A DNA stretch of 64,000 nt from an uncultured Shimia sp. (GTDB lineage: Bacteria > Pseudomonadota > Alphaproteobacteria > Rhodobacterales > Rhodobacteraceae): the NCBI RefSeq assembly GCF_947493595.1, contig NZ_CANLRL010000003.1, positions 186,001-250,000 of the forward strand, in the 5' to 3' direction. The notes beneath the pieces were generated by a model that saw only the letters and a program-made list of their open reading frames with translations, was not told where the DNA came from and ran no database searches. Both the position numbers and the translations under genes were made by a program. This document shows positions 1 to 9,415 of the stretch, piece by piece. How positions within the stretch are numbered: position 1 is the first letter of the stretch; each line of letters opens with the position of its first letter.

Positions 1-650
1 CCATCGCCAAAGCCCTGATAGGCAATGTCGATCATCGGAGTGCAGCCTTTGTCGTTGATCAGATCGATCACGTTCTGCCACTGCGGCAGAGTCAGGTTGG
101 CGCCTGTTGGGTTGTGGCAGCAGCCGTGCAGCAGCACAACGTCGTCGCTGGTCACATCTGCCAGATCTTCCATCATGCCGTCAAAGTTAACAGCACGGGT
201 CTCGTCGTCAAAATAGCGATACTTCACCATTTCGATGCCCAGGTATCCCAGAATGCTGATGTGGTTCGGCCAAGTCGGATCGGACACAAACACGCGTGCT
301 TTTGGGTTGGCCATTTTAATCAGCTCAAACGCCTGACGGATTGCGCCGGTGCCACCTGGGGTCGCCACTGCGGCCAGTCGGTCGCGCTCAACGGCACCCG
401 CCAAAAGCATATCGATCATTGCATCGGCATAGGCTGGATCGCCCGCCAGACCGGTGTAGGCCTTGGAGGTTTGTTCTTCGACAATCTTACGCTCAGCGGC
501 CTTTACGGCACGCATCACCGGGGTCACCCCTTCAGCGTTTTTGTACACACCTACGCCCAGGTCCACCTTGGTGGGACGTGGGTCGTCGCGGTACATGGCC
601 ATCAGGCCGAGGATTTTGTCTTTGGGCTGCTCTTTGAGGTTGGTGAGCAT
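1..650 (-). CDS. Aromatic/aspartate aminotransferase, class I (partial, C-terminal part lies outside the window)
   Basis: This is a pyridoxal-phosphate transaminase that moves amino groups between aspartate or aromatic amino acids and 2-oxoglutarate in the cytoplasm. Only the first ~216 residues are in the window. Visible family motifs are the N-terminal VDLGVGVYKNAEG, the TPGGTGAIRQAF stretch, DPTWPNH and LLHGCCHNPTG, the last holding the Asn-Pro-Thr-Gly substrate/cofactor loop. The ATG overlaps the stop codon of sseA as ATGA, so the two genes are probably translated together. TyrB-like and AspC-like enzymes share these motifs and cannot be separated from this fragment. Family confidence is high; substrate is open. 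Confidence 0.9.
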   Translation of the reverse strand, partial: MLTNLKEQPKDKILGLMAMYRDDPRPTKVDLGVGVYKNAEGVTPVMRAVKAAERKIVEEQTSKAYTGLAGDPAYADAMIDMLLAGAVERDRLAAVATPGGTGAIRQAFELIKMANPKARVFVSDPTWPNHISILGYLGIEMVKYRYFDDETRAVNFDGMMEDLADVTSDDVVLLHGCCHNPTGANLTLPQWQNVIDLINDKGCTPMIDIAYQGFGD

Positions 651-1501
651 CACGCTTCTCCGGTTGCTACGGGCAGGGTGGGGAAAGCCCCCCATTCGGC
701 CCATGATCCATCATATAGGGAATGGTCGGTCTTGCCGAACCGCTCCATCGCAAGGCACAGGATCGCGGCGGTGACACCGGATCCACAGCTGGTGATGGCG
801 GGTTTGGTCAAATCAATATCGGCAGCTTCAAACACCGCGCGCAGCTCTTCTGAGGACTTCATAACCCCATTGTCGATCAGGGTGGCGTAATGCACGTTCT
901 TGCTGCCCGGGATATGCCCGGCGCGCAGACCGGCGCGCGGCTCCGGCTCAGCGCCTGCAAAACGTGATGGCCCACGGGCGTCGATGATTTCATGGTCGGC
1001 CAGCTTCGCTGCATGCGATACTTGGGTCACGTCCCGCACCATGTGGTTCTGGCGACGCACAGTCATATGGCGGTCACGGATCACCGGCGGAAGATCATCC
1101 GTTGGGCGTCCTTCGGCGATCCACTTCGGCAGGCCACCGTCCAACACAGCCACGTCTTTTTGCCCCATCAGCTTGAACAGCCACCACACGCGGGCCGCAG
1201 AAAATATCCCTGACCCGTCGTAGACCACAATCTGGTGACCATCGCCCACGCCCATGGCGCGCAGCCGGGACATAAATTTTTCAACTGGGGGCACCATATG
1301 TGGCAGGTCGCTGCGGCCGTCGGAAATATCGTCGATGTCAAAGAAACGCGCACCGGGAATATGCACATCAGCAAATTCTTCACGGCCGTTGCGCCCCATG
1401 TCCGGCAAATACCAGGAGGCGTCTAAAAGCCGCAAATCGGGGTCTTTGAGATGAGCGGCCAGCCACTCTGTCGAAACAAGCGTTTTGGGATCGTCAGACA
1501 T
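650..1501 (-). CDS. sseA: 3-mercaptopyruvate sulfurtransferase (rhodanese family)
   Basis: The enzyme transfers sulfur from 3-mercaptopyruvate to thiol acceptors or cyanide, linking cysteine breakdown to sulfur trafficking. The 283-residue protein has two rhodanese domains, an inactive N-terminal one and a catalytic C-terminal one. The active-site loop is CGSGVTA with the nucleophilic cysteine near residue 239. CGSGVT is the loop expected for mercaptopyruvate rather than thiosulfate enzymes. It is the first gene of a two-gene unit with the aminotransferase, which could supply mercaptopyruvate by transaminating cysteine. That coupling is inferred from the overlap of the two genes, not shown. 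Confidence 0.9.
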   Translation of the reverse strand: MSDDPKTLVSTEWLAAHLKDPDLRLLDASWYLPDMGRNGREEFADVHIPGARFFDIDDISDGRSDLPHMVPPVEKFMSRLRAMGVGDGHQIVVYDGSGIFSAARVWWLFKLMGQKDVAVLDGGLPKWIAEGRPTDDLPPVIRDRHMTVRRQNHMVRDVTQVSHAAKLADHEIIDARGPSRFAGAEPEPRAGLRAGHIPGSKNVHYATLIDNGVMKSSEELRAVFEAADIDLTKPAITSCGSGVTAAILCLAMERFGKTDHSLYDGSWAEWGAFPTLPVATGEA

Positions 1502-1666
1502 GTTATCCCTCTTCTGTCACGTCTGTGCCATTGCCTACATCTGGCGTGCCCCATAGGCAAGAGCGGCCTCGCAACACACGACAAAGTAATGCGGTCCCCT
1601 GCGCAATTTTCTTGAACTGGCGGGCTGTATTGTTCGTACTGAGAGGAGGCGAAGAGGGAAATCTCA

Positions 1667-2380
1667 ATGCAAGATGTGGTGGTGATTTTGGGCAGTGGCC
1701 CCAACGCAACCGAGGCACAAAGCTGGTCTCGCGACATGTTTGACCACTTGGTGGCGCTCAATAATGCGTGGCGGGTGCGCGACGACTGGAGCCACTTTAT
1801 CCATCCAGAAGACTTCCCCGAAGAACGATATCCGCCCTCTCAGTCTTCCGCGCAGAATGAGGTGACCTACCAAGACTATGTTCCGCAAAACAACGCTTTT
1901 GGTGGCGTGCTTTTTGCCGGTGGGACCATGGCCTTTACAGCAGCCTATTGGGCATTGGGGGCGTTTAAGCCCAAAGTGTTGGCGTTTATTGGCTGCGACA
2001 TGGTCTATCCCACTGTCGGCCATACACATTTTTATGGCACTGGCGCTGCTGATCCCCTGCGCGAAGATGTGTCGTTGCAGAGTTTGGAGGCAAAGGCCGC
2101 CCGGCTGGGGCTTATAGCTGCTGCCCATGGCTGCACCTGTGTCAACCTTTCCCGCTTAGAAAGCGTGCTGCCTTATGAGCGGTATCATGCATCTCAGCTG
2201 CGTGATCTATCTGCGCCAGTGGTGCGGCCCGTGTTTGCAGTCAACAGAATTCAAAGGGCCGAGGCCGCGTTGGGGTATGAAGCACCAAGTGGTCGATATT
2301 GGGACATACTGGATCAGATAGACCCAGAAAAAATCACGCAGATTGATCAGATGTGGCTACAGGCCTACGAAGAAACCTAG
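1667..2380 (+). CDS. Conserved hypothetical protein with glycine-rich N-terminal loop
   Basis: I do not recognise this 237-residue protein with certainty. It opens with a beta-strand and glycine loop ([14 protein letters not shown]) followed by an ALNNAW segment. This pattern recalls the DUF115/MptE-like and sialyltransferase-like nucleotide-sugar folds, in which GxGPS is followed by a conserved N-x-x-W. There is no signal peptide and no convincing membrane segment. The central part ([19 protein letters not shown]) looks like a conserved pocket. It stands alone, head to head with sseA, and its TAG stop sits in the same CTAG as the stop of smpB on the other strand. Confidence 0.75.
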   Translation: MQDVVVILGSGPNATEAQSWSRDMFDHLVALNNAWRVRDDWSHFIHPEDFPEERYPPSQSSAQNEVTYQDYVPQNNAFGGVLFAGGTMAFTAAYWALGAFKPKVLAFIGCDMVYPTVGHTHFYGTGAADPLREDVSLQSLEAKAARLGLIAAAHGCTCVNLSRLESVLPYERYHASQLRDLSAPVVRPVFAVNRIQRAEAALGYEAPSGRYWDILDQIDPEKITQIDQMWLQAYEET

Positions 2381-2856
2381 TCGCCGTGCCGCAATAGCCG
2401 CTGTTTTTGACGGCCCCAATCCCGTTTGGCGTCTGAGGCACGTTTGTCGTGGTTTTTCTTACCCTTGCCGATGCCGACCTTCATTTTCACAAAGCCTTTG
2501 TGATTGAAGTACATCACGATGGGGACAATTGTCATGCCCTTGCGCTGTGTTGCATTCCACAAGTTGGACAGTTGTTTTTTACTGACCAGAAGCTTGCGCT
2601 TGCGGCGTTCCATGTGCGGGAACATGGCCCGCTCATACGGTGCAATGTATGAGTTCACCAACCACAACTCACCATCTTCCACAGCGGCATAGCTTTCCGC
2701 GATGTTGCCAGATTTTTCGCGCAGCGCCTTGACCTCAGACCCTGACAAAACAATGCCCACCTCGATGTCATCCTCGATGGCATAATCAAACCGTGCCCGC
2801 CGGTTTTCGGCGATCACTTTGTAATTCGGGTCAGAGTTCTTTTGTGTCTTGGCCAT
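2377..2856 (-). CDS. smpB: SsrA-binding protein SmpB
   Basis: SmpB binds tmRNA and delivers it to stalled ribosomes in trans-translation. The 159-residue product carries the family blocks [28 protein letters not shown], and the basic C-terminal tail [16 protein letters not shown] that enters the mRNA channel. A longer frame reaches upstream to 2904, but the ATG at 2856 gives the usual family length and begins with the typical [13 protein letters not shown]. It is transcribed alone and converges on the preceding gene with overlapping stops. Confidence 0.96.
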   Translation of the reverse strand: MAKTQKNSDPNYKVIAENRRARFDYAIEDDIEVGIVLSGSEVKALREKSGNIAESYAAVEDGELWLVNSYIAPYERAMFPHMERRKRKLLVSKKQLSNLWNATQRKGMTIVPIVMYFNHKGFVKMKVGIGKGKKNHDKRASDAKRDWGRQKQRLLRHGD

Positions 2857-3029
2857 AATGAGAGTGGCATAGCGCGCTCGTGCAGCAGTGTCCATGGCCG
2901 CCAACCGCTAGGGTGGCGCAGACGACACAAGCCCAAAATTGGGCGGCATTTTAGTGGACGCACCTCAGACCTTTGGGTAACTTGGAAAAAAACGGGACGC
3001 AATGATCCCGATATTGAGGCAGTACGAAT

Positions 3030-4211
3030 ATGACTTTCCCCGAGCGGTTTTCGAACCTACCGGCTTATGCGTTTCCGCGTCTGCGGGCGCTGCTTGACCA
3101 TTTGGAACCCGGCGGCCCTGTGGTGCATATGACCATTGGTGAGCCGAAACATGCGTTCCCTGCGTGGGTGACGGATGAAATTGTGGCCCATGCAGAAGGC
3201 TTTAACCGCTATCCTCCCAACGATGGCACGCCGGAGTTGCAATCCGCCATCGCAGGCTGGATTGACCGCCGCTATGGCGTGAAAGTGGATGCCGCGACGC
3301 AGGTTATGGCCCTCAATGGCACCCGCGAAGGGCTGTACAACGCTGCCATGGCGTTGTGCCCGGAACAGAAAAATGGCCACCAGCCGCTGATCTTGACGCC
3401 CAACCCGTTTTATCAGGTCTATGCCGTTGCCGCCCAATCGGTTGGGGCGGAGGCGCGCTTTGTGCCGGCCACCGAGGCCAGTGGCCATTTGCCGGATATT
3501 GCTTCGCTGCCTGAAGCAGACCTCGATCGGGTTGCGATTGCGTACGTCTGTTCTCCGGCCAACCCACAGGGCGCTGTGGCGGATCGTGACTATTGGAAAG
3601 CGCTGATCGCCTTGGCTGAGAAGCACGATTTCCAGATTTTTGCCGATGAGTGCTATTCCGAGATCTACCGTGACACGCCGCCTCCCGGTGCGCTCGAAGT
3701 CGCCAAAGAGGTTGGCGCTGATCCAGAACGCGTGTTGATTTTTCATTCTCTGAGCAAACGCAGCAATCTACCGGGTTTGCGATCAGGATTTGTCGCGGGT
3801 GGCCCGGAAAGCCTGCGCCGCATCAAACAACTGCGTGCCTATTCTGGTGCGCCGTTGCCACTCCCGCTGCAAAAAGCAGCTGAAAAGGTTTGGAACGACG
3901 AGGCTCACGTGATCGAAAACCGCCGCCTGTATGCGGCGAAATTTGATCTGGCGGACAAAATCTTCGCTGATGTGCCGGGCTACAAAAGCCCCGAAGCGGG
4001 CTTCTTTCTCTGGATTCCTGTGGAAGACGGTGAGGCGGCCGCGATCAAGGCGTGGACAGAGACCGGCATTCGGGTCCTTCCCGGTGCTTACCTGAGCCGC
4101 GACGTAAACGGGGTAAACCCCGGTAAGACATATATCCGGGTCGCTCTTATAGCGCCCCAAAACGAAGTGGCAGACGCGCTGACCAAGCTGCGCAACTGTC
4201 TCTACGGATAA
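3030..4211 (+). CDS. dapC: Succinyldiaminopimelate transaminase-like class I/II aminotransferase
   Basis: The protein probably converts N-succinyl-2-amino-6-ketopimelate with glutamate to succinyl-diaminopimelate in lysine and peptidoglycan synthesis. The 393-residue sequence has the fold-I landmarks: NPFYQVY, the SPANPQG loop, FADECYSEIY and the PLP-lysine segment SLSKRSNLPGLRSG with the Schiff-base lysine near residue 243. The SKRSN-(L/A)-PGLRSG variant is typical of DapC proteins. The next gene, ftsK, starts 18 bases downstream in the same direction, so they may be co-transcribed. The substrate is assigned by motif similarity only. Confidence 0.82.
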   Translation: MTFPERFSNLPAYAFPRLRALLDHLEPGGPVVHMTIGEPKHAFPAWVTDEIVAHAEGFNRYPPNDGTPELQSAIAGWIDRRYGVKVDAATQVMALNGTREGLYNAAMALCPEQKNGHQPLILTPNPFYQVYAVAAQSVGAEARFVPATEASGHLPDIASLPEADLDRVAIAYVCSPANPQGAVADRDYWKALIALAEKHDFQIFADECYSEIYRDTPPPGALEVAKEVGADPERVLIFHSLSKRSNLPGLRSGFVAGGPESLRRIKQLRAYSGAPLPLPLQKAAEKVWNDEAHVIENRRLYAAKFDLADKIFADVPGYKSPEAGFFLWIPVEDGEAAAIKAWTETGIRVLPGAYLSRDVNGVNPGKTYIRVALIAPQNEVADALTKLRNCLYG

Positions 4212-4229
4212 GAAGAGACGAGGTGGATC

Positions 4230-7148
4230 ATGGCATATCAAGCGCGCGGACGCGGACCCTTGTTGGATAGCGCAACCCAGGCCGCTGTGGAAAAACGCGG
4301 CAAAGAGCTGATCGGCATTGCATTGATTGTGGTGGCGGTTTTGCTGGCGGCCACAATTCTCTCCTATTCGCCAACAGATCCAAGCTGGATCTCAGTGACC
4401 GACGCCCCGGTGGAAAACCTGCTGGGACGTTTGGGGGCGTCCATCGCGGCACCACTGTTTATCATCGTCGGCTGGGGCAGTTTTGGCTTGCCGCTGATCC
4501 TTGGTGTTTGGGGTGTGCGATTTGCCTTCCACTTTGGCGAAGAACGGGCGCAGAGCCGAATTATCTTCGCGCCAATTATGTTGGCCTTGGCGGCAATCTA
4601 TGCCTCCACACTGGCCCCCGGTGCGGAGTGGATTCACGCCTTTGGACTTGGTGGCTTGTTTGGTGACACGGTTATGGGGGCCTTGCTCACCATCCTGCCA
4701 ATCAGCGCGCAATCCGGCGTGAAACTCATGTCCATGCTGGCGGGCGTAGTGTTTGTGCTCTCCAGCACCTTTGTGTTGGGCTTCACGCGCATTGAATTGG
4801 GCAATTTTGCCCGCCGCTTTATGATTGGCCTCGTGCTGACCTATGATGCCATCATGCGGCTGCTCGGGCGCAGTGCCACGGGTGCGGTGCAAGCAGCCAA
4901 AACCGCACAAGCCCGCCGTGTTGAACGCCGCGAAGAGGCGCAGGCCAACTACGAAGCAGAACAGGCCGCGTGGGAAGACACTGTGGTCGAGGATGTGGCA
5001 GAGCCGTATGTGCCCGTTGAGGCAGAGCGTCCAAAACCTCGTTTGCGCATGCCTGCGCTGATCAAACGCGCTGAACCCGCGCCAGACCCCATGCCCGAAC
5101 CAGAACTGGTCGAAAACGTCTTTGCGGATGATTGGGACGTGAAGCCCGAGGAAGAGCGCATCAGCGCCAAGATCGCGGATGTGATGCGCACCCGTGCGCG
5201 TGCGGGCGCTCCAGTTGCTCCTCCTGAACTGCATCGTGACAAGCCGCTGACCAAGGGCCGCGGCCGTGGTCCCGATCCTTTGGTGTTGGAGGATGACACC
5301 CCAGAGCATCACGTGCCTTTGCAGGCAGAGCCACCTTTGACAGCAACGCCAACACTAACACGCGCCGAGCCACCGCTTTCCGCGCCCGTCACGGCTGCTG
5401 TTGCCGCTCATGTGGCTGCACCACAAGTGTTGGAACGTGCGCCGGCAGAAGAACCCACCCAATTTGAGGCGGCTCCAATTGTCGAGCCGATGCCATCGCA
5501 GCCACGCATGGCGCCCATTCCCACAGCGGAACCCAAAAAGGTTGTGCAGCCGCGTGTCATCAAATCCGTGCAGCCGTCAACACGGGCCAAAGAGGAGGCG
5601 CAGCCTTCGCTGGCGTTTGAGGAAAGCCAATCTGAGTATGAGCTGCCTCCGCTGGGTCTCTTGGAGAGCCCAATGGAAATTCAGCGCCATCATCTCTCTG
5701 ACGATGCGCTAGAAGAAAACGCCCGCATGCTGGAATCCGTTTTGGATGATTACGGCGTGAAAGGTGAGATCGTCTCGGTCCGCCCGGGTCCGGTTGTGAC
5801 CATGTATGAGCTTGAGCCGGCGCCGGGCCTTAAGGCCAGCCGCGTGATCGGTCTGGCTGATGACATCGCCCGCTCCATGTCGGCGTTGTCTGCCCGTGTG
5901 TCTACCGTGCCGGGTCGCTCTGTGATTGGCATCGAATTGCCAAACGAAAACCGCGAGAAAGTGGTGCTGCGCGAAATCCTTGCCGCCCGTGACTTTGGCG
6001 ACAGCAACATGAAGCTGCCTTTGGCGCTGGGCAAAGACATTGGTGGCGATCCCGTAGTGGCCAACCTCGCCAAAATGCCTCACTTGCTAATCGCAGGGAC
6101 CACCGGGTCTGGTAAATCCGTGGCAATCAACACCATGATCCTGTCGCTGCTCTACCGTCTGACACCAGACGAGTGCCGCATGATTATGATCGACCCCAAA
6201 ATGCTGGAACTGTCGGTCTATGATGGCATTCCGCACCTGCTTTCCCCGGTTGTGACCGACCCGAAGAAGGCGGTTGTGGCGCTGAAGTGGGTCGTTGGCG
6301 AAATGGAAGAGCGTTATCGCAAAATGTCCAAAATGGGCGTGCGCAACATCGACGGCTACAATAGTCGCGTTGCGGATGCGCTGGCCAAAGGCGAGACCTT
6401 CTCACGCACGGTGCAAACCGGTTTTGATGACGACACGGGTGAGCCGGTGTTTGAAACCGAAGAGATTGTGCCTGAGAAAATGCCCTATATCGTCGTGATC
6501 GTCGACGAGATGGCTGACCTGATGATGGTGGCGGGCAAAGAAATCGAAGCCTGCATCCAACGTCTGGCGCAGATGGCGCGTGCCTCTGGTATCCACCTGA
6601 TCATGGCCACGCAGCGTCCGTCGGTGGATGTGATCACCGGCACCATCAAAGCCAACTTCCCGACCCGAATTTCTTTCCAGGTGACCTCAAAAATCGACAG
6701 CCGGACGATCCTGGGTGAAATGGGCGCAGAACAGCTGCTCGGCATGGGCGACATGCTGTACATGGCCGGTGGCGCCAAGATCACGCGTTGCCATGGCCCG
6801 TTTGTGAGCGACGAGGAAGTCGAAGAGATTGTGAATCACCTCAAGAGCTTCGGCCCGCCGAGCTATATTGGCGGCGTGATTGATGGCCCTGCTGACGACA
6901 AAGCGGACAATATCGACGCGGTTCTTGGCCTGAACACAGGCGGCAACACCAATGGCGAAGATGCGCTCTATGATTCTGCAGTGGCCATTGTCATTCAGGA
7001 CCGTAAGTGCTCGACCTCTTACATCCAGCGTAAGCTGGCCATCGGCTACAACAAGGCCGCACGCCTGGTGGAACAGATGGAAGACGAAGGTCTTGTCAGC
7101 CCGGCCAACCATGTTGGCAAACGCGAAATTCTGGTGCCTGAGCAGTGA
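4230..7148 (+). CDS. ftsK: DNA translocase FtsK
   Basis: FtsK pumps chromosomal DNA through the division septum and activates dimer resolution. The 972-residue protein has four N-terminal membrane segments within about residues 25-190, then a long Pro/Ala/Glu-rich linker to about residue 480. A RecA-like motor follows, with Walker A GTTGSGKS (lysine near 629) and Walker [13 protein letters not shown]. The C-terminal gamma winged helix includes [17 protein letters not shown] and reads KOPS sequences. Length and order match full-length alphaproteobacterial FtsK. A good ribosome binding site (AGACGAGG) precedes the ATG. Confidence 0.97.
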   Translation: MAYQARGRGPLLDSATQAAVEKRGKELIGIALIVVAVLLAATILSYSPTDPSWISVTDAPVENLLGRLGASIAAPLFIIVGWGSFGLPLILGVWGVRFAFHFGEERAQSRIIFAPIMLALAAIYASTLAPGAEWIHAFGLGGLFGDTVMGALLTILPISAQSGVKLMSMLAGVVFVLSSTFVLGFTRIELGNFARRFMIGLVLTYDAIMRLLGRSATGAVQAAKTAQARRVERREEAQANYEAEQAAWEDTVVEDVAEPYVPVEAERPKPRLRMPALIKRAEPAPDPMPEPELVENVFADDWDVKPEEERISAKIADVMRTRARAGAPVAPPELHRDKPLTKGRGRGPDPLVLEDDTPEHHVPLQAEPPLTATPTLTRAEPPLSAPVTAAVAAHVAAPQVLERAPAEEPTQFEAAPIVEPMPSQPRMAPIPTAEPKKVVQPRVIKSVQPSTRAKEEAQPSLAFEESQSEYELPPLGLLESPMEIQRHHLSDDALEENARMLESVLDDYGVKGEIVSVRPGPVVTMYELEPAPGLKASRVIGLADDIARSMSALSARVSTVPGRSVIGIELPNENREKVVLREILAARDFGDSNMKLPLALGKDIGGDPVVANLAKMPHLLIAGTTGSGKSVAINTMILSLLYRLTPDECRMIMIDPKMLELSVYDGIPHLLSPVVTDPKKAVVALKWVVGEMEERYRKMSKMGVRNIDGYNSRVADALAKGETFSRTVQTGFDDDTGEPVFETEEIVPEKMPYIVVIVDEMADLMMVAGKEIEACIQRLAQMARASGIHLIMATQRPSVDVITGTIKANFPTRISFQVTSKIDSRTILGEMGAEQLLGMGDMLYMAGGAKITRCHGPFVSDEEVEEIVNHLKSFGPPSYIGGVIDGPADDKADNIDAVLGLNTGGNTNGEDALYDSAVAIVIQDRKCSTSYIQRKLAIGYNKAARLVEQMEDEGLVSPANHVGKREILVPEQ

Positions 7149-7220
7149 TGCTCAGGCCTGATCACATTTTTTTGTAACGCGTATCAGGGTAAGCGGGCAA
7201 AGCGCCCCTATATTGGACCT

Positions 7221-7826
7221 ATGACCAAACTTAAAACCTTTGCCACCGCTGCTATTATCTCTCTAGCCACTGCCATGCCTGCCGTGGCGGAAAAGCTGTC
7301 GCTCAATCAGATCAGCGCCTATTTCAATACGCTCAAAACCGCGAAGTCCGACTTCATGCAAATCTCGGATGATGGTTCAGTGCAGACCGGCACGCTGTTT
7401 ATTCAGCGCCCCGGCAAGATGCGCTTTGAGTATGATCCGCCGCAAAAGGCGTTGGTGCTTGCCTCCAACAATGCCGTGGCGATTTTTGACAACCGCGCCA
7501 AAGGAGAACCGGAAACCTATCCTTTGAAGCGCACACCATTGTCGATCATTCTGGCACGCAAAGTGAACTTACAATCCGCCAATGCGGTGGTGGGGCATAG
7601 CTATGACGGCAAGCACACCATTGTCACGGCACAGGACCCCAAGAATCCGGACATTGGGCGCATTCAGATGAAGTTTTCGGGCTCTCCGGTCACGCTGGAC
7701 GAGTGGGTGATCCAGGACGCACATGGTGGTCGCACAACCATTCGTTTGGGCGACACCGAAACCGGGATGACCTATCCACGTGCATTGTTTGACATTGATA
7801 CAGAACGTAGCAAGCGTCGTCGTTGA
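7221..7826 (+). CDS. lolA: Outer-membrane lipoprotein carrier protein LolA
   Basis: LolA is the periplasmic chaperone that carries lipoproteins from the LolCDE complex to the outer membrane. The 201-residue precursor has a signal peptide ending in AMPAVA (about residue 23), followed by the family opening LSLNQISAYFNTLKTAKSDF. The GTLFIQRPGKMRFEYDPP block typical of LolA follows. It lies 72 bases behind ftsK in the same direction, a common alphaproteobacterial order. The stop is only nine bases from the convergent DUF465 gene. Confidence 0.93.
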   Translation: MTKLKTFATAAIISLATAMPAVAEKLSLNQISAYFNTLKTAKSDFMQISDDGSVQTGTLFIQRPGKMRFEYDPPQKALVLASNNAVAIFDNRAKGEPETYPLKRTPLSIILARKVNLQSANAVVGHSYDGKHTIVTAQDPKNPDIGRIQMKFSGSPVTLDEWVIQDAHGGRTTIRLGDTETGMTYPRALFDIDTERSKRRR

Positions 7827-7835
7827 GGCGCTTGT

Positions 7836-8060
7836 TTAGGCAATGATGTCCGGTGTGAGCCGGTCTTCAATACGCGAAATGATGTCTTTGAGGCGCAGCT
7901 TCTGCTTCTTTAGGCGCTGAATCGTCAGCTGATCCCCCGTGCCACGATGCACCAAAGCATTGATCGCTTCGTCCAGATCGCGGTGCTCTTGTTTGAAGAC
8001 CTCCAGCTCGACACGCAAAACGTCGTCGGTTTTCATCGCAAGGTCGGTGGTGGCATTCAT
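7836..8060 (-). CDS. DUF465 / YdcH family small protein
   Basis: This 74-residue protein is mostly one charged helical hairpin (EVFKQEHRDLDEAINALV, then RLKKQKLRLKDIISRIEDRL), which is the DUF465 pattern. The biochemical role of the family is unknown; its members are short, cytoplasmic and probably coiled-coil. The ATG at 8060 follows AAGGAC at a suitable distance. It is a single gene convergent with lolA. Confidence 0.85.
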   Translation of the reverse strand: MNATTDLAMKTDDVLRVELEVFKQEHRDLDEAINALVHRGTGDQLTIQRLKKQKLRLKDIISRIEDRLTPDIIA

Positions 8061-8171
8061 GTCTGGGTCCTTAGCCTAAACGGACTCCTAAGATAGGGCT
8101 TTCCTGACCCGCTGAAAAGAAGGCGATTTGTCCATTTTTTGATAACCTGTTTAGCATTCCCCATCGCGACC

Positions 8172-8201
8172 CTTGCAGCACAGGACATGCTGTCCCATAT
8201 T
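8172..8201 (+). promoter_or_regulatory. RpoH-like heat-shock promoter with an embedded palindrome
   Basis: CTTG at 8172-8175 and CCCATATT at 8194-8201 are separated by 18 bases. This resembles the alphaproteobacterial sigma-32 pattern (CTTG, then a CC-AT-rich -10). An inverted repeat GGACA-TGC-TGTCC (8183-8195) sits in the spacer and touches the -10, where a repressor could act. The small heat-shock gene begins 66 bases further on, which fits the assignment. Only the sequence match and gene context support it. Confidence 0.5.
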
Positions 8202-8267
8202 CATAGAGCGCGAGGTTGCCAGAAAGGGGTCTCGGCGCAGACTGTCGCTTTGCACAAGGACGGGTCA

Positions 8268-8678
8268 ATGACCAAACTTTCTTTGGGGTCGCATCCCCAC
8301 ATGCTGGGTTTTGAACAGCTCGAACGCCTCCTCGAACGGACCGCCAAATCCGCTGAGGGTTATCCCCCGTTTAACATCGAACAAACCGCAGACTATGCCT
8401 ATCGCATTACGCTGGCTGTCGCAGGTTTTCGCGAAGAGGATCTGAGCATCACGGTGGAAGATCGCCAATTGGTTGTTCGTGGCCGCTCCTCTGAGGATGC
8501 AAGCGAGCGGGTGTTTCTGCACCGGGGCATCGCCTCTCGCCAGTTCCAGCGCAGCTTTGTGCTCGCGGATGGTGTTGAGGTAGGAGAGGCAACAATGGAA
8601 AACGGCCTCCTACACATCGATTTGTCCCACGCGCGGCCAGAGACTGTTGTTCAAACCATCCAAATCAAAAAAGGATAG
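8268..8678 (+). CDS. Small heat-shock protein, Hsp20 family
   Basis: This ATP-independent holdase binds unfolding proteins. The 136-residue protein has a short N-terminal arm and an alpha-crystallin domain from about residue 30: YPPFNIEQ, the ITLAVAGFREEDLSI strand pair, and ENGLLHIDL near the end. A longer frame starts at 8139, but the ATG at 8268 follows AAGGACGGG and gives the IbpA-like N-terminus. The RpoH-like promoter upstream fits heat induction. A DUF1150 gene follows four bases later and is probably co-transcribed. Confidence 0.93.
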   Translation: MTKLSLGSHPHMLGFEQLERLLERTAKSAEGYPPFNIEQTADYAYRITLAVAGFREEDLSITVEDRQLVVRGRSSEDASERVFLHRGIASRQFQRSFVLADGVEVGEATMENGLLHIDLSHARPETVVQTIQIKKG

Positions 8679-8682
8679 ACCC

Positions 8683-8910
8683 ATGCACAATGATGAAACA
8701 CAGAGCGAAGTTGCCGAAGATCGCACCGTCTATGTGCGTGAAGTTATGGTCTCTGACCTGCCAGAAGAGATGCAAGAGGAGGCTGATGGTGCTGAAACCC
8801 TGTTTGCAGTGCATGCCACCGATGGTGAGCGTCTGGCGCTGGTGAAAGACCGTGGATTGGCCTTTGACTTGGCCCGCCAGAATAACTTTTGGCCAGTGAC
8901 CGTGCACTAG
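8683..8910 (+). CDS. DUF1150 family protein
   Basis: This is a 75-residue acidic protein with the DUF1150 core: EETLFAVHATDGERLAL-like and DRGLAFDLARQNNFWPVTVH. The function of the family is unknown, although it commonly sits behind an Hsp20 gene in Rhodobacterales, as here. The ATG at 8683 follows AAAAAAGGATAGACC, a usable ribosome binding site. A longer frame opens at 8647 inside the hsp20 gene and is not needed. Shared heat-shock control with the upstream gene is inferred from the four-base spacing. Confidence 0.87.
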   Translation: MHNDETQSEVAEDRTVYVREVMVSDLPEEMQEEADGAETLFAVHATDGERLALVKDRGLAFDLARQNNFWPVTVH

Positions 8911-8936
8911 GAACGCTGAGACATTCCAATACCGAA

Positions 8937-8958
8937 GAAGGCGCCATCTGGCGCCTTC
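8937..8958. terminator. Hairpin terminator between the hsp20 unit and a convergent gene
   Basis: A perfect nine-pair stem GAAGGCGCC / GGCGCCTTC with an ATCT loop lies between two convergent genes and is followed on the plus strand by GTTATTT. It can serve both directions. Confidence 0.75.
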
Positions 8959-8959
8959 G

Positions 8960-9310
8960 TTATTTCAGAGGCACTTCAACGGTCTCTTCTCCCCAGCCAT
9001 CTTGGTTGCATTTGGCACGCACATAGATCGTCGTGATTTCCGGCGGAATCCAAACGCGGGACAGGCTGCGCGTGAACGGCTGCTCGTTCACATGCGGATG
9101 CGCCAGAATACGGGTGCCCATAACCTGGCCATCTTCGGTTTCTAAACGCCAGCCATCTGCATAGTGATCCCAGCCTGTGTCCGGATGTTCAAGGGTGACA
9201 TCAAACCGCCAGCCAGCATCACTTTGGGTGGCTTTCACATCGGTGATCTGGGCAGGATCGGCCAACGCCGTCTGGGCGGCAAACATTATCGGTAGAACAA
9301 AGTATCGCAT
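8960..9310 (-). CDS. Small exported protein of unknown function
   Basis: This 116-residue protein has a likely signal peptide (MRYFVLPIMFAAQTALA) cleaved before DPAQITD. The mature part is a compact beta-rich domain: WRFDVTLEHPDTGWDHYADGW, a central HPHVNEQPFTRSL and YVRAKCNQDGWG near the end. It has a single cysteine and no catalytic motif I recognise. It is probably periplasmic. It is a single gene transcribed towards the hsp20 unit. Confidence 0.78.
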   Translation of the reverse strand: MRYFVLPIMFAAQTALADPAQITDVKATQSDAGWRFDVTLEHPDTGWDHYADGWRLETEDGQVMGTRILAHPHVNEQPFTRSLSRVWIPPEITTIYVRAKCNQDGWGEETVEVPLK

Positions 9311-9360
9311 GTCGTGAGGGTAGCAGTCCGGATTCCCCCTGTCGCGTTTTCAATCGGTAA

Positions 9361-9389
9361 AAAGAAACCCGGGCCGCGATGGCCCGGGT
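9361..9389 (-). terminator. Rho-independent terminator of glnK-amtB
   Basis: The nine-pair stem ACCCGGGCC / GGCCCGGGT (9367-9389) with a five-base loop is followed on the minus strand by TTTCTTTTT. It lies 27 bases after the amtB stop. Confidence 0.85.
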
Positions 9390-9415
9390 CAAATTTTCGT
9401 GTCTCTTGGGGCTGT

